Shown: positions 26,720 to 37,024, counted from the stretch's first letter. The stretch: 64,000 nucleotides of DNA from Methylobacterium sp. W2 (GCF_020662345.1 NZ_VMOA01000019.1:26715-90714); one strand, 5' to 3'. Numbers and translations are program-made. Notes: generated by a model not told the origin, from the sequence alone.

Positions 26720-27634
26720 TCACCCCGTCCCGCGCGCGGAGGCGACCAGCGTGAGGAGACGCAGGGCCGCCTCGCTCGCCGGCCGGTCGGTGCGGTGGAT
26801 CGTCAGGGTCCAGCCCTGGGCGCGTGCAATCTCGCCGAGGCCATCCCGGTGCGCGGCGATGCGGGTGCGATAGGCCGTGCCCCAGGCCGCCGCGTCACCG
26901 ATATCGAGGCTCGACCCGGTCTCGGGGTCGTGCAGCACCGCCTGGCCGGCGAAGGGAAAGGTCTCCTCCACCGGGTCGACCACCATGACGAGATGACCGC
27001 GCGTACCGGAGCCCGCCAGGGAGCCCACCGCCTCTCTAACCTGTTCAAGCGGCGAGAGAAAATCGCTGACGAGGATCGCCTCGTCGAAGCGGCCCAGCGT
27101 GGCGCGCGGCGGCATGTCCTGCACGAGTCCGGCCTTTTCGGCCACCAAAGCCTGCGCCATCGTCTCGACGATGCGGCGTGAGGCGGTGGCTCTGGTGAGA
27201 CCGAGCAGCCCCGCCCGCTCGCCCCCCTCGACCAGGGCATCGGCGACGGCGAGGCCGAGCACGAGGGCGCGCTCGACTTTCGGCCCCTGCCCGAGGCTCG
27301 ACGAGAACCCCATCGAGGCGGAACGGTCGATCCAGAACCAGATGTTGTGGGTCGCCTCCCATTCGCGCTCGCGCACGTAGAGCCGGTCGTCGCGGGCGGA
27401 GCGGCGCCAATCCACCCGCGCCGCCGCTTCGCCCGCCACGAAGGGCCGGAACTGCCAGAAGCTCTCCCCCTGCCCCGCCCGGCGTCGGCCGTGCAGGCCG
27501 TGCGCGAGTGTCGAGGATACGCGGCGCGATTCGAGGATCAGACGCGGCATCCGCTCGGCAAGGGAGAGCGCGCCTTCGGTCTCGTGTCGCCCAGGAGCGC
27601 GCTGGGCCGCGTCGAGAACCCGGGTCGCGATCAT
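26720..27634 (-). CDS. DUF58 domain protein
   Basis: The protein is 304 residues from MIATRVLDAA. The DUF58 signature is ESFWQFRPFVAGEAAARVDWRRSARDDRLYVRE in the first third. It is followed by a degenerate metal-binding D103-R-S105-A-S107 (WFWIDRSASMGF) of the vWA fold. It starts 4 bases after the moxR stop. MoxR ATPases and DUF58 proteins are a standard pair, thought to act as a chaperone-like complex for partner proteins. Confidence 0.9.
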   Translation of the reverse strand: MIATRVLDAAQRAPGRHETEGALSLAERMPRLILESRRVSSTLAHGLHGRRRAGQGESFWQFRPFVAGEAAARVDWRRSARDDRLYVREREWEATHNIWFWIDRSASMGFSSSLGQGPKVERALVLGLAVADALVEGGERAGLLGLTRATASRRIVETMAQALVAEKAGLVQDMPPRATLGRFDEAILVSDFLSPLEQVREAVGSLAGSGTRGHLVMVVDPVEETFPFAGQAVLHDPETGSSLDIGDAAAWGTAYRTRIAAHRDGLGEIARAQGWTLTIHRTDRPASEAALRLLTLVASARGTG

Positions 27635-27638
27635 GCGG

Positions 27639-28649
27639 CTAGAGCTTCGCGGCCAGCTGGGCGATGAGCCCCGGCACCGTCTCGCCATCGGCGCGTGCCG
27701 CAAAGCTCAAGGCCATCCGGTGTTTGAGCACGGGCTCCGCCAGCGCCTTCACGTCAGCCACCGAGGGTGCGACACGGCCTTCGATCAAGGCGCGAGCGCG
27801 CACGGCCAGTGTCAGCGCCTGACTGGCGCGCGGCCCCGGGCCCCACAGAAGCTTGCCCTTCAGGGAGGGATCCCCTCCCTCCGGACGGGCCGAGCGGACG
27901 AGGTCGAGGATCGCATCGACCACCGCATCGCCCACGGGCAGACGGCGCACGAGGCGCTGCGCCGTGAGAAGCGCCTCCGTGGACATCACCGCCTGCGGGC
28001 TATGGTCTCCGACGCCCGTGGTCTCGATGAGGATCCGGCGTTCGGCGGCGCGGTCGGGATAGCCGACATCGATCTCGAGCAGGAAACGGTCGAGCTGCGC
28101 CTCGGGGAGCGGATAGGTGCCCTCCTGCTCGATGGGGTTCTGCGTCGCCAGCACGTGGAACGGGCGCGGCAGGTCGTGGCGCTCACCGGCCACCGAGACG
28201 AAATTCTCCTGCATCGCCTGCAGCAACGCGGATTGGGTGCGTGGGCTGGCCCGGTTGATCTCGTCGGCCATCAGCAATTGCGTGAAGACCGGGCCGCGCA
28301 CGAAGCGGAAGGAGCGGCGGCGATCCTGGTCCTCGTCGAGGATCTCGGTACCGAGGATGTCGGAGGGCATCAGGTCGGGGGTGAACTGCACGCGCCGGGC
28401 GTCGAGCCCGAGCACGGTGCCGAGCGTCTCCACCAGCTTGGTCTTGGCGAGGCCCGGCAGGCCGACGAGGAGGCCGTGGCCACCGGCCAGGATGGTGATG
28501 AGGGCGAGGTCGACCACCTTCTCCTGGCCGAAGATGACCTTGTGAATGGCGTCACGGGCCTGTCCCACCTGACCGAGACACGCCTCCGCTGTGGCGACGA
28601 TGCCGTCGTCGAGGGAGGTGGCCGGGGCCGATGTGGAGCCTGAAGTCAT
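27639..28649 (-). CDS. MoxR family AAA+ ATPase
   Basis: The protein is 336 residues, starting MTSGSTSAPATSLDD. Walker A is GLPGLAKT (63-70), Walker B is LLMADEINRA, sensor 1 lies in HVLATQNPIEQEGTYPLPEAQLDRF, and the C-terminal lid contains WGPGPRASQALTLAVRARAL. MoxR proteins work with vWA/DUF58 partners to mature or activate protein complexes. It is the first gene of a four-gene unit on this strand. The 5' neighbour thiL is on the same strand, about 180 bases downstream on the plus coordinate, and is probably a separate unit. Confidence 0.95.
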   Translation of the reverse strand: MTSGSTSAPATSLDDGIVATAEACLGQVGQARDAIHKVIFGQEKVVDLALITILAGGHGLLVGLPGLAKTKLVETLGTVLGLDARRVQFTPDLMPSDILGTEILDEDQDRRRSFRFVRGPVFTQLLMADEINRASPRTQSALLQAMQENFVSVAGERHDLPRPFHVLATQNPIEQEGTYPLPEAQLDRFLLEIDVGYPDRAAERRILIETTGVGDHSPQAVMSTEALLTAQRLVRRLPVGDAVVDAILDLVRSARPEGGDPSLKGKLLWGPGPRASQALTLAVRARALIEGRVAPSVADVKALAEPVLKHRMALSFAARADGETVPGLIAQLAAKL

Positions 28650-28827
28650 GCGTTCGATCCCGGTTTGCCGCTTCGCCGATAGACCGGACCAGAGCAGCAC
28701 ATGCATCTAGCCTGACGGCCACTTTGGGACTGAGTGTGGCGTTCTTTTCGAGACGCTGGCAAGGTCGACGCGACGACGCAGGTGTTTTGCCGGTTCGTGA
28801 GCGCTCTCGCCAGCAGCGTGCAAGCGA

Positions 28828-29835
28828 TCAGAAGTGGCTGAACGACCGTGTCGTGAAGGCATGTTCGCTGCCGTCCGGCCGACGGAAGACGGGCGCTCGA
28901 TCGCCGGCCACGACCGTCCCTATCCGTGCGATCGGAATGCCGACGGCAAGGCTCTCGGCGATGAAGCCATCGACGTAGTTCGGCGCCACGGCACAGAGGA
29001 TCTCATAATCGTCGCCCCCGGTGACGATGGTGCGGATCAGCCCCGGATCGAGAGCGAGCGCGGCCCGTGCGGAATCGGACAGCGGTACGTCGGAGAGGAT
29101 AATCTCGGCGCTACGGCCACCGCCCGCCAGCATCTTCGTTAGATCGCCGACCAGTCCATCGGACACGTCCATCGCAGCCCGTGCATGGCGGCGTAGGATC
29201 GGCGCGAGGGAAACGCGCGGCCTGGGGTGGTGGTAGCGATCGATGAGAACGCCGCGCGCTGCCGATCCGAGGTGGTCGCCCCATTTCGGCTGGGAGCCGT
29301 CGAGGAGCGGTAAACCGAGGGCCGCGTCGCCGATCGTACCGCTGACGCAGAGGATATCGCCGATCTCGGCCGTCATCCGCCGGACCATACCGCCGTGCGG
29401 CACCTCGCCGAAAGCCGTCACGCCGATGAGGGCGGGACCGGCCGAGCGGACGGTATCGCCTCCGAGAAGTGGGCAGCCGAACGCCGTCGCCGCCTCACTG
29501 AGGCCATTGGCAAATCCGGCGAGCCAGGCTTCGGTCCAGTCGTCGGGCAAGGCGAGAGTCAGCAGGAACCCGCGCGGTATCGCCCCCTTCGCCGCGATGT
29601 CGGACAGGTTCACCCCGAGCGCCTTGCGCGCGATGGAGGCAGGGGGATCATCGGGCAGGTAGTGGACGCCTTCAACGATCGCGTCGGCGGTCAGGACGAG
29701 ATCGCAGCCGGGACTCGGCCTCAGCGTGGCGGCATCGTCCCGCAACCCATCCGCGCCATACCCCGCCAACGGCGCGAAGTAGCGCGCGATCAGCCCGTCC
29801 TCCGTCGGGCGGGCGGCGGGGGGATTGGTCTTCAA
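28828..29835 (-). CDS. thiL: Thiamine-phosphate kinase
   Basis: This 335-residue ATP-dependent kinase makes thiamine diphosphate from thiamine phosphate. Landmarks are LIARYFAPLAGYGADGLRDDAA at the N-terminus (metal Asp pair), LTADAIVEGVHYLPDD, KALGVNLSDIAAKGA, PLLGGDTVRS and AAMDVSDGLVGDL. It starts inside the nusB stop codon (ATGA overlap), completing a ribH-nusB-thiL run seen widely in Alphaproteobacteria. Confidence 0.96.
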   Translation of the reverse strand: MKTNPPAARPTEDGLIARYFAPLAGYGADGLRDDAATLRPSPGCDLVLTADAIVEGVHYLPDDPPASIARKALGVNLSDIAAKGAIPRGFLLTLALPDDWTEAWLAGFANGLSEAATAFGCPLLGGDTVRSAGPALIGVTAFGEVPHGGMVRRMTAEIGDILCVSGTIGDAALGLPLLDGSQPKWGDHLGSAARGVLIDRYHHPRPRVSLAPILRRHARAAMDVSDGLVGDLTKMLAGGGRSAEIILSDVPLSDSARAALALDPGLIRTIVTGGDDYEILCAVAPNYVDGFIAESLAVGIPIARIGTVVAGDRAPVFRRPDGSEHAFTTRSFSHF

Positions 29836-30311
29836 GCGCGCCCGGAACCAGGAAGCCCAGCGAATTCCGAACCCCGAACCTCGCGGGCGACCTTGTCGAG
29901 GACGGCATTGACCATGCCTGGCTCATCGCCGGCATAGAAGCTGTGAGCCACGTCGACATATTCCGAGATCGCGGCACGTGCCGGCACGTCCTTGCGGAAC
30001 ATGAGCTCGTAGGCTCCGGCACGCAGAATGGCGCGCAAGACCGCCTCGATGCGTTTCAGAGGCCAGCCGCTGGACAGGGCCTTGTCCAATTGAGGATCGA
30101 TGGCGCGTTGCTCCTCGACCACGCCGCGCAGAAGATCGCGGAAGAAAGCGATTTCAGCAGGCGGCTGCTCGACACCATCGATGTCACGGCCGATCCAGTA
30201 GGCCTCGAACTCGGCGAGCGCTTCGATGACGCCCTTGTCGGAAATTTCCATCTCGTAGAGCGCCTGCACAACGGTGAGGCGTGCGCCGCTGCGCTCGATC
30301 GTCTTGGCCAT
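29832..30311 (-). CDS. nusB: Transcription antitermination factor NusB
   Basis: The protein is 159 residues, all helical. Typical segments are RSGARLTVVQALYEMEISDK at the N-terminus, VLRAILRAGAYELMFRKDVPARAAISEYVDVAHSF in the second half, and GMVNAVLDKVAREVR. NusB binds boxA RNA with NusE for rRNA antitermination. It is 7 bases after ribH and overlaps thiL by 4, so the three are cotranscribed. Confidence 0.96.
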   Translation of the reverse strand: MAKTIERSGARLTVVQALYEMEISDKGVIEALAEFEAYWIGRDIDGVEQPPAEIAFFRDLLRGVVEEQRAIDPQLDKALSSGWPLKRIEAVLRAILRAGAYELMFRKDVPARAAISEYVDVAHSFYAGDEPGMVNAVLDKVAREVRGSEFAGLPGSGRA

Positions 30312-30318
30312 GAGATTC

Positions 30319-30828
30319 TCAATCCTCTCCCACCGGAGCGGCAGCCGCGGCGCGTTTCAGCGACAAGACGGCCAGGGCCGCCTCCGCGGCGCCTGCTCCC
30401 TTGTTGAGGTCGGAGACGCGGGCTCGGGCGAGCGCCTGCTCCATGGTTTCCACCGTCAGGATGCCGTTGCCGAGGGGCAGACGCCCGGTCACCGACAGGT
30501 CCATAAGGGCTCGCGCGCTCTCGGTTGCCACGATGTCGTAATGGCCGGTCTCGCCACGAATGACGCAGCCCAGCGCAACGGCGGCGTCGTAGGGCTGCCC
30601 CGCACGAGCTGCCTCTTCCACCAGAATAGCAATGGCGGCGGGGATCTCGAGAGCACCCGGTACCGTCACGACGACGCCCTCGGCTTCCGCCTCGTCGAGC
30701 GCTCCCTGTGCGCCGGCGAGGAGTTCATCTGAGATGTCGTCGTAATAGCGCGCTTCCACCACGAGGACGCGCGCGCCCTTCACGTTCGTAGGCGGTGCCG
30801 GGCGGGCGGCGGGTGAGGGCGAAACCAT
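30319..30828 (-). CDS. ribH: 6,7-dimethyl-8-ribityllumazine synthase
   Basis: The protein is 169 residues, in the normal range. It condenses the ribityl-uracil amine with dihydroxybutanone phosphate, the penultimate step of riboflavin synthesis. Landmarks are [31 protein letters not shown] and the catalytic-His segment [19 protein letters not shown]. It lies 209 bases from ribE on the same strand, and that gap shows no recognisable riboswitch. Confidence 0.96.
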   Translation of the reverse strand: MVSPSPAARPAPPTNVKGARVLVVEARYYDDISDELLAGAQGALDEAEAEGVVVTVPGALEIPAAIAILVEEAARAGQPYDAAVALGCVIRGETGHYDIVATESARALMDLSVTGRLPLGNGILTVETMEQALARARVSDLNKGAGAAEAALAVLSLKRAAAAAPVGED

Positions 30829-31037
30829 CGTGGGCCTTGTCTGTAGTAGCGGAGGGCGACATCGGCACGGACGTGACGAGTGAGCCTTGAGCGCGGATCG
30901 TCGGCGTCGCCACCCAGTATGACCGGGTTGGCCCGGTTCGAAATCTTTTGACCGGTCGCATCAGAGAGGTGGGTCGGCGACCTATCGTTCGGTGGGCGAG
31001 CGATAGACCGAAGGGTGCCGTATCACAAGACAGCGCG

Positions 31038-31673
31038 TCAGGAGCCGCGGCTCTCGGACAGGCGGGCCGCGTAACGGGCGATCAGGTCGACCTCGATATT
31101 GAGCCGGTCACCGGTTCGGCGCTCGCCCCAGGTTGTCACTGCCAGAGTGTGGGGGATGAGCAGGACCGAGAAGAGGTCGCCATCGACGGAATTGACCGTG
31201 AGCGATGTGCCGTCGAGGCAAACCGACCCCTTCTCGGCGATGAAACGCGATACGGATGACGGCGCACGCAGGAGGAAACGGTCGCTCGGCGCCCATTGCG
31301 GATCGCTGGTCCCACCCGTCACGCTCTCGCGCACGACGATCTCGGCGACGCCGTCCACATGCCCGGTGACGAGATGGCCGCCGAGTTCATCGCCGATCTT
31401 CAGTGAGCGTTCCAGATTAAGCCGCGTGCCGATGGCCCAGGAGCCCACGGTGGTCCGCGCAAGGGTCTCAGCCGCGGCGTCGACGGAGAAGATGCAGCCC
31501 TCGGCCTCAGGCTCTATTGCTACGGCCGTCAGGCAGGGTCCGGAACAAGCGATGGATGCACCGAGCGCGATGGTCGCGGGATCGTAGGAACACCGGATGC
31601 GAATGCGGTGCAGACGCTCATCCCCCTCGACACTGAGGACCGATCCTACATCGCTGACCAGGCCGGTGAACAT
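31038..31673 (-). CDS. ribE: Riboflavin synthase, alpha chain
   Basis: This 211-residue protein has two lumazine-binding barrels. The first begins MFTGLVSDVGSVLSV, with IACSGPCLTAVAI. The second has LGGHLVTGHVDGVAEI and VCLDGTSLTVNSVDGD. It dismutates two lumazines to riboflavin. Its start codon directly abuts the ribD stop codon (no bases between), showing translational coupling in a nrdR-ribD-ribE unit. Confidence 0.96.
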   Translation of the reverse strand: MFTGLVSDVGSVLSVEGDERLHRIRIRCSYDPATIALGASIACSGPCLTAVAIEPEAEGCIFSVDAAAETLARTTVGSWAIGTRLNLERSLKIGDELGGHLVTGHVDGVAEIVVRESVTGGTSDPQWAPSDRFLLRAPSSVSRFIAEKGSVCLDGTSLTVNSVDGDLFSVLLIPHTLAVTTWGERRTGDRLNIEVDLIARYAARLSESRGS

Positions 31674-32804
31674 CTAGACACTCCGTTCGTAGGTAACAGA
31701 CTGGTCGGGTCCGAATGCACGGGTTTCGGTAACATCGAAACCTGACTCACGCAGGCGGGTCCTTAACGCCTCGCCGACGGCCGGGAGGCCTTTTCCGCCA
31801 ATGGCACGAGGACCGGTGACGAGGGTACAGACGTCCACCAAGTCGGCAGCCGCCAGGGAATCGGCAAGGCGGGGACCGCCTTCGCAGCAGATCCGTGTCA
31901 GTCCGTGCTCGGCCAGACGCGCGAGCGCGGCGGACAGATCAATTCGACCATGTGAGCAGGCTGAGACCTGAACCGTCTCGACGCCGAAGGATGCCAGCAT
32001 TCGCTTGGCATGGATCGGGGCCGACCGTGTCGTCACCACCAGAGTCGGGATGTCGCGGGCGCTTCGCACAAGGTGAGAGGCCGGCGACAGCCGAAGGGTC
32101 GAATCGAGGACGATGCGCAGCGGCGATCGTTGCGACATGCCGGGCAGCCGCACCGTTAGTGACGGGTCATCCGCTCGTGCAGTTCCAATCCCCACGAGAA
32201 TCGCATCGGCATGGGCGCGCCAGAGATGAACCGCGCCGTCGGCAAGAGGGCCGGTGATGCGCAGGCGCTCATCCGGCGCGCCGGCCGCGAAACCGTCGAG
32301 AGTGCGGGCGAGCTTGAGGTGCAGGCTAGGGCGCCCCTTCGTGACGCGGGTGACGTGGCCGCGATGATCCCTTGCGGCCTCGTCGCGGAGCACATCCTGC
32401 GTCACGGTGATGCCGGCCTCAGCGAGGCGTGCATGGCCCCTGCCCGCCACTCGGGAATCCGGATCCTCGATTGCCGTGACGACGCGGGTGATCCCCGAAG
32501 CAATGATGGCGTCGACGCAAGGAGGGGTGGCCCCATGATGCGAGCAGGGCTCGAGCGTGACGTAGAGCGTCGCCCCGCGCGCGCCCTCGCCGGCCATGGC
32601 GAGAGCGAGAGGCTCGGCATGCGGGCGCCCCCCTTGAGCCGTCACGCCCTGCCCAATGATGCGCTCCCTGCCCTTCTCACCCGCGACCACTACCGCGCCA
32701 ACGGACGGATTGGGCCAAGTCCGCCCGAGATTGCGCCTGCCGATCGCCAGGGCGAGGCGCATGAAACGACGGTCCAGGGCGGCGCTGGTCTCAGTGACAG
32801 TCAT
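31674..32804 (-). CDS. ribD: Bifunctional riboflavin deaminase/reductase
   Basis: The protein is 376 residues. The N-terminal deaminase has the zinc site H62-A-E64 ([11 protein letters not shown]) and P-C87 ... C96 ([13 protein letters not shown]). The C-terminal reductase contains [40 protein letters not shown] and [12 protein letters not shown]. It carries out the second and third steps of riboflavin synthesis. Its start overlaps the nrdR stop by 4 bases. Confidence 0.96.
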   Translation of the reverse strand: MTVTETSAALDRRFMRLALAIGRRNLGRTWPNPSVGAVVVAGEKGRERIIGQGVTAQGGRPHAEPLALAMAGEGARGATLYVTLEPCSHHGATPPCVDAIIASGITRVVTAIEDPDSRVAGRGHARLAEAGITVTQDVLRDEAARDHRGHVTRVTKGRPSLHLKLARTLDGFAAGAPDERLRITGPLADGAVHLWRAHADAILVGIGTARADDPSLTVRLPGMSQRSPLRIVLDSTLRLSPASHLVRSARDIPTLVVTTRSAPIHAKRMLASFGVETVQVSACSHGRIDLSAALARLAEHGLTRICCEGGPRLADSLAAADLVDVCTLVTGPRAIGGKGLPAVGEALRTRLRESGFDVTETRAFGPDQSVTYERSV

Positions 32805-33373
32805 GACCGCACCCGCGTTGCGCGCTTCGTCGGAGGTTTGGCCGGTGGGCCAGCGCTCGGCAAGACTTCACCAAACGAGGCTTCATCGCCTGCTCCATCA
32901 TCCTGCCGCGGGGCCATGCCGGAGGGCTCCCCAAGGGTGCCGAGTAGCGCCTTGAAATCGCTGGCCTCGCGAAAGTTCTTGTAGACCGATGCGAAGCGGA
33001 CATAGGCCACGTCGTCGAGACCCTTGAGACCCTCCATCACCAGTTCGCCGATCGCCTCGCTGGCGATCTCAGCCTCGCCTCCGCTTTCCAGCTGCCGGGT
33101 GATGCCACTGACCAGACGCTCGATCCGTTCGGGGTCGACTGGCCGTTTGCGCAGGGCGACGCCGATGGAGCGCTGAAGCTTGTCGCGATCGAACGGCACG
33201 CGTTTGCCCGAGCGCTTGAGCACCGTAAGTTCCCGCAACTGAACCCGCTCGAAGGTCGTGAAGCGGCCACCGCAATCCGGGCAGACGCGACGGCGCCGGA
33301 TCGCGGCAGAATCGTCGCTGGGGCGCGAATCCTTCACCTGGGTATCGGGACCGCCGCAATAGGGACACCGCAT
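32801..33373 (-). CDS. nrdR: Transcriptional repressor NrdR
   Basis: The protein is 190 residues from [13 protein letters not shown]; an upstream in-frame start exists but lacks family sequence. The zinc ribbon cysteines are C3, C6, C31 and C34. The ATP-cone follows with [20 protein letters not shown] and [19 protein letters not shown]. The tail after residue 155 is a low-complexity extension longer than usual. NrdR senses ATP/dATP and represses ribonucleotide reductase genes; a candidate target, nrdJ, lies in this window. Confidence 0.96.
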   Translation of the reverse strand: MRCPYCGGPDTQVKDSRPSDDSAAIRRRRVCPDCGGRFTTFERVQLRELTVLKRSGKRVPFDRDKLQRSIGVALRKRPVDPERIERLVSGITRQLESGGEAEIASEAIGELVMEGLKGLDDVAYVRFASVYKNFREASDFKALLGTLGEPSGMAPRQDDGAGDEASFGEVLPSAGPPAKPPTKRATRVRS

Positions 33374-33400
33374 CGGGCGGATACCTGCTTGATTGGTGAG

Positions 33401-33439
33401 AAAACGAGAACGGCCGCGGATATGGGGATCCGCGGCCGT
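33401..33439 (-). terminator. Terminator of glyA
   Basis: The perfect stem acggccgcggat / atccgcggccgt surrounds atgggg, with a T-rich tail on the minus strand. It sits between glyA and nrdR, so the two are probably separate units. Confidence 0.8.
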
Positions 33440-33483
33440 CTCTATCATGTCGGTGACGGCGGGTGCACCCGCCGTCGAACGTC

Positions 33484-34788
33484 TCAGCCGTAGATCGGGA
33501 AACGGTGGGTCAGGGCGTGGACCTTGTCCTTAACCGCCGCCTCGATGGCCGGATCGCCGGCATCGCCCTTGGCCACCAGACCATCGAGCACTTCCACGAT
33601 GAAGCCACCGATCTGCTTGAACTCAGCGACGCCGAAGCCGCGCGAGGTGCCGGCCGGTGTGCCGAGGCGAATGCCCGAGGTGATGGTAGGCTTCTGCGGG
33701 TCGAACGGGACGCCGTTCTTGTTGCAGGTGATGTCGGCGCGGCTGAGTGCCGCCTCCGCCGCCTTGCCGGTCAGGCCCTTTTTCTGCAGGTCGACGAGCA
33801 TCAGGTGGTTGTCGGTCCCGCCCGAGGTGATGTCGTAGCCGCCGGTGATCAGGGTATCGGCCAGCGCCTTCGCGTTCTCGATGACCTGCTTGGCGTAGAT
33901 CTTGAACTCAGGCTTCAGAGCCTCGCCAAAGGCCACGGCCTTGCCGGCAATAACGTGCATCAGCGGACCGCCCTGAAGGCCGGGGAAGATCGCCGAGTTG
34001 AACTTCTTGGCGAGAGCCTCGTCGTTCGTCAGGATCATGCCGCCACGCGGACCGCGCAGGGTCTTGTGGGTCGTGGTGGTGGCGACATGCGCATGCGGGA
34101 ACGGCGACGGGTGGACACCGGCCGCGACGAGGCCCGCGAAATGGGCCATGTCGACGAAGAAGTAGGCGCCAACTGCGTCAGCGATCTCGCGGAACTTCGC
34201 GAAATCCCAATGACGCGGATAACCCGAGCCGCCGGCAATGATGACCTTGGGCTTGTGTTCGTGGGCCAAAGCCTCGACCTGCTCCATGTCGATGCGCTGG
34301 TCGTCCCGGCGCACAGTGTAGGAGATCGGCTTGAACCACTTGCCCGAGACATTCGGGGGAGCACCGTGAGTGAGGTGGCCGCCGGCGGCGAGATCGAGGC
34401 CGAGGAAGGTATCGCCGGGCTGCATGAGGGCCATGAACACGCCCTGGTTCGCCTGGCTGCCCGAATTGGGCTGCACATTGGCGAAGCCGCAATCGAACAG
34501 CCGCTTGGCACGCTCGATGGCGAGGTTCTCGGCGATGTCGACGAACTGACAGCCACCATAGTAGCGACGGCCGGGATAGCCCTCGGCGTACTTGTTCGTG
34601 AGCACCGAACCCTGTGCTTCCAGCACCGCCCGGGAGACGATGTTCTCGGAGGCGATCAGCTCGATCTCGTGCTGCTGCCGTCCTAGCTCCTGGCTGACGG
34701 CCTTGGCCACTTCCGGATCGGCGTCGGCCAGGGACGCGTTGAAGAAGGAATTCGAGAAGTGCTTGTCGGCAGCGGTACCGGCGCTCAT
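33484..34788 (-). CDS. glyA: Serine hydroxymethyltransferase
   Basis: This 434-residue PLP enzyme interconverts serine and glycine with tetrahydrofolate; it is central to one-carbon flow and to the serine cycle in methylotrophs. Landmarks are [36 protein letters not shown], the PLP-lysine motif [14 protein letters not shown] (Lys at about residue 243) and [16 protein letters not shown]. An intrinsic terminator lies 3' of it. Confidence 0.97.
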   Translation of the reverse strand: MSAGTAADKHFSNSFFNASLADADPEVAKAVSQELGRQQHEIELIASENIVSRAVLEAQGSVLTNKYAEGYPGRRYYGGCQFVDIAENLAIERAKRLFDCGFANVQPNSGSQANQGVFMALMQPGDTFLGLDLAAGGHLTHGAPPNVSGKWFKPISYTVRRDDQRIDMEQVEALAHEHKPKVIIAGGSGYPRHWDFAKFREIADAVGAYFFVDMAHFAGLVAAGVHPSPFPHAHVATTTTHKTLRGPRGGMILTNDEALAKKFNSAIFPGLQGGPLMHVIAGKAVAFGEALKPEFKIYAKQVIENAKALADTLITGGYDITSGGTDNHLMLVDLQKKGLTGKAAEAALSRADITCNKNGVPFDPQKPTITSGIRLGTPAGTSRGFGVAEFKQIGGFIVEVLDGLVAKGDAGDPAIEAAVKDKVHALTHRFPIYG

Positions 34789-35153
34789 GGGTAGCCTCGA
34801 TTGTTTAACGGGCGAAGGCGTCCGTTATCCGCTGGCGTAAGGCGGGCGGACGCTCGATGGGCAATTTACTACACGTGCGACGGGATCAGGCCAAGCGCAG
34901 CTAATTTGCCGTGGCCGTCGAAAAAATTTGAACTTCTGCCTCGTGCGCATCGGCTGCGTGACATCGTATGACCGCGCTCCCTCCGTTTTGAGACCGCAAG
35001 CAGCCTTGCCAGCATCGGGACATATCGTGAACATAACCAGGAGTTGCAATCCAGAGCGATGCACACGGATCGTTCTAGCTCGCCCTCGTATCCCTGGGGT
35101 CCAGTGTCGCGGTCGCCGATTTTGCCGCGACGGAACGTTCGAAGGATCAGCCC
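34789..35153. other. Gene-free region between glyA and a divergent hypothetical gene
   Basis: This 365-base region must hold the divergent promoters. It is AT-richer in the middle (ccgtcgaaaaaatttgaacttctgcc around 34,916-34,940). I saw no riboswitch-like fold, no gene and no repeat. Confidence 0.4.
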
Positions 35154-35606
35154 ATGTCACTATCAGCATTCGTTCTGGCCACGCGCCCCCTCGAGACGAT
35201 CGGTCAGTGGCAGGCCGCCATCGATGCACTCGGCTTCAAGCTGACCCTGGAGGGTGAGCCGCACGAGCGCATCGATGCCCTGTTCGGCCATTTGCCGGCC
35301 ATCTGGGAAGGACGCGAAGGTGGTTTCGAGTGCATGCCTGGTGACGAAGTGGCCATCGAAGAGTTCGTCGAAGACAGCGAGGAGCTGGGCTCGGGCGGTC
35401 CGTGGACGCAGATCCTCGAGTTTTCGTATGTCGGCACCGCAAACATCGCCGGCGTCGCGATCGCGGGTGCCGTTTACGCTCACGCAACCGGCGGGTTCTT
35501 CTGGGAGGGTGAGGCGGGTGAGCGCGTCGATGCCGCGGAGGCCGTGGCGTACGTGCGAAGGATAGAGGCGGACATCCGCACGGCGTTGGCCAGCGAGAGC
35601 GCCTGA
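35154..35606 (+). CDS. Conserved hypothetical protein
   Basis: This 150-residue acidic protein is not recognised by me. It starts MSLSAFVLATRPLETIGQWQ. The middle has ALFGHLPAIWEGREGGFECMP and a run of Glu/Asp (VAIEEFVEDSEELG). The end is Ala/Gly-rich with one weak hydrophobic stretch (IAGVAIAGAVYAHATGGFFW, near residues 99-118). It has no signal peptide and no cysteine pair. Codon use matches the neighbours. It stands alone between glyA and the L,D-transpeptidase gene. Confidence 0.65.
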   Translation: MSLSAFVLATRPLETIGQWQAAIDALGFKLTLEGEPHERIDALFGHLPAIWEGREGGFECMPGDEVAIEEFVEDSEELGSGGPWTQILEFSYVGTANIAGVAIAGAVYAHATGGFFWEGEAGERVDAAEAVAYVRRIEADIRTALASESA

Positions 35607-35725
35607 CCGTGTGATTCTCGGCAGATACGCGTTGGAGGGAGCCGATATACGAAAACGGCAAGCGCAGATGCGCCCGCCGTTTTCGTTCACTTTGAACGCC
35701 GTCCCCGTTATCCGGAGCGGGACGC

Positions 35726-37024
35726 CTAGTTCTCTTCGTCTCCCGGCTCGAAGCTCGGCACTTGCTCGGCGCTGGCCACTGGGGTCGGGGCCGAGAGGGT
35801 CGAGGGCACGTTCACGCCATCGCGTTTGTAGATGTCGTCGCGGAACTGCACCGAGCCGTCCGGGGTCGCCCAGGCGGTGATGTAGGTCCAGTAAACCGGT
35901 ACGGGAGTGCTGAGGGTCGCATCCACGCGCTTGCCGCTCTCGATGGCCTGCTCGACTTGGTCACGGCCCCAGCCGGGCGTGTCCTTGAGCAGCCAAGTTA
36001 TGTACTCACGCACGTTTTGTACGCGGACGCAGCCCGAGGAGATGAAGCGGAAATCGTCGCCGTACACGCCCTTGGAGTTCGTGTCGTGCATGAACACGCC
36101 GTGCGGATTCGGGATGTTGATGCGCACGATGCCCATCGAGTTGAAGTCGGCGCCTGAATCCTGGCGGTAGCGGTAGCGCGTACCCTCGTCCGAATTCCAA
36201 TTCACCGAGGCCGGCGAGATCTCCGTCTCACCGGTGAAGATGCGGATCTTGTTCTCGGTGAGATAGTTCGGGTCCTTCTGCATCTTGGGGATGAGGTCCT
36301 TCTTCACGATGGAAGCCGGAACCGTCCAGAAGGGGTTAAAATTGATCTGCGTCGCCTTGGTGTTCATGATCGGCGACTGACGGTCGATCTTGCCGACGCC
36401 GGCGGCGTGCAGAGTGACGACCTGGCCGTTCTCCACCGTCTGGACCAGGGCGGCCGGAATGTTGGTGATGACGAAGCGGTTGCCGAGATTGCCCGAATAC
36501 GAGCGCAGGCGGACGGCATTCACCTCCAGCTGCTTCAAGCGGATGTCCGCCGACACGTTCATGGCCTGCTGGGTGGCCGGGCTCATGGACCCGGTCTGGC
36601 TCAGGCCATGCCGAGCCTGGAAACGCTTTACGCCGGCGGCGACATAGGAGTCGTACACGCTCGATCCGCCGGACGCGGAGTCGAGATCGCCCGTCACCGC
36701 GAGACGCTGGCGCAAGGCCGCCACTGCAGGTCCCTTGCCGCCGATGCGCAGGCGGTCGGCGCCGGAGACCGGTCTCCAGCCGCCGCGCGCTACGATGTCC
36801 TTGTAGCGCTCGACCATTTGCTCAGTAGCCGCGAGCGTCTGCGGCGACAGGATCGGCGTCGAGGAACGTTGCACCTGCATGGTCGAGGGAGCCGCGTAAT
36901 CCTGCGCCCATTCCGCCTGAGCGAAACCAGCCTGCTCCCGCGCCGAGGCGGTTTGGGCGAAGGCGGCGACACCGGCAAGGAGTGCGAGACCCAGTGAGCG
37001 GATGGGGTAAGCCTGTTTCAGCAT
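35726..37024 (-). CDS. L,D-transpeptidase (YcbB-like)
   Basis: The protein is 432 residues from MLKQAYPIRSLGLALLAGV. The Sec-type signal peptide ends near SAREQ. A peptidoglycan-binding segment (LRIGGKGPAVAALRQRLAV) precedes the YkuD catalytic domain, which carries NPHGVFMHDTNSKGVYGDD and the nucleophile Cys in ISSGCVRVQN at about residue 331. It forms 3-3 crosslinks in peptidoglycan in the periplasm, or attaches outer-membrane proteins to it. It is a single gene, with the copper cluster divergent on the right. Confidence 0.92.
   Translation of the reverse strand: MLKQAYPIRSLGLALLAGVAAFAQTASAREQAGFAQAEWAQDYAAPSTMQVQRSSTPILSPQTLAATEQMVERYKDIVARGGWRPVSGADRLRIGGKGPAVAALRQRLAVTGDLDSASGGSSVYDSYVAAGVKRFQARHGLSQTGSMSPATQQAMNVSADIRLKQLEVNAVRLRSYSGNLGNRFVITNIPAALVQTVENGQVVTLHAAGVGKIDRQSPIMNTKATQINFNPFWTVPASIVKKDLIPKMQKDPNYLTENKIRIFTGETEISPASVNWNSDEGTRYRYRQDSGADFNSMGIVRINIPNPHGVFMHDTNSKGVYGDDFRFISSGCVRVQNVREYITWLLKDTPGWGRDQVEQAIESGKRVDATLSTPVPVYWTYITAWATPDGSVQFRDDIYKRDGVNVPSTLSAPTPVASAEQVPSFEPGDEEN

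Noticed and set aside
30829..31037. FMN riboswitch between ribH and ribE
   Set aside because: No RFN-element-like conserved segments were visible in the 209-base gap.
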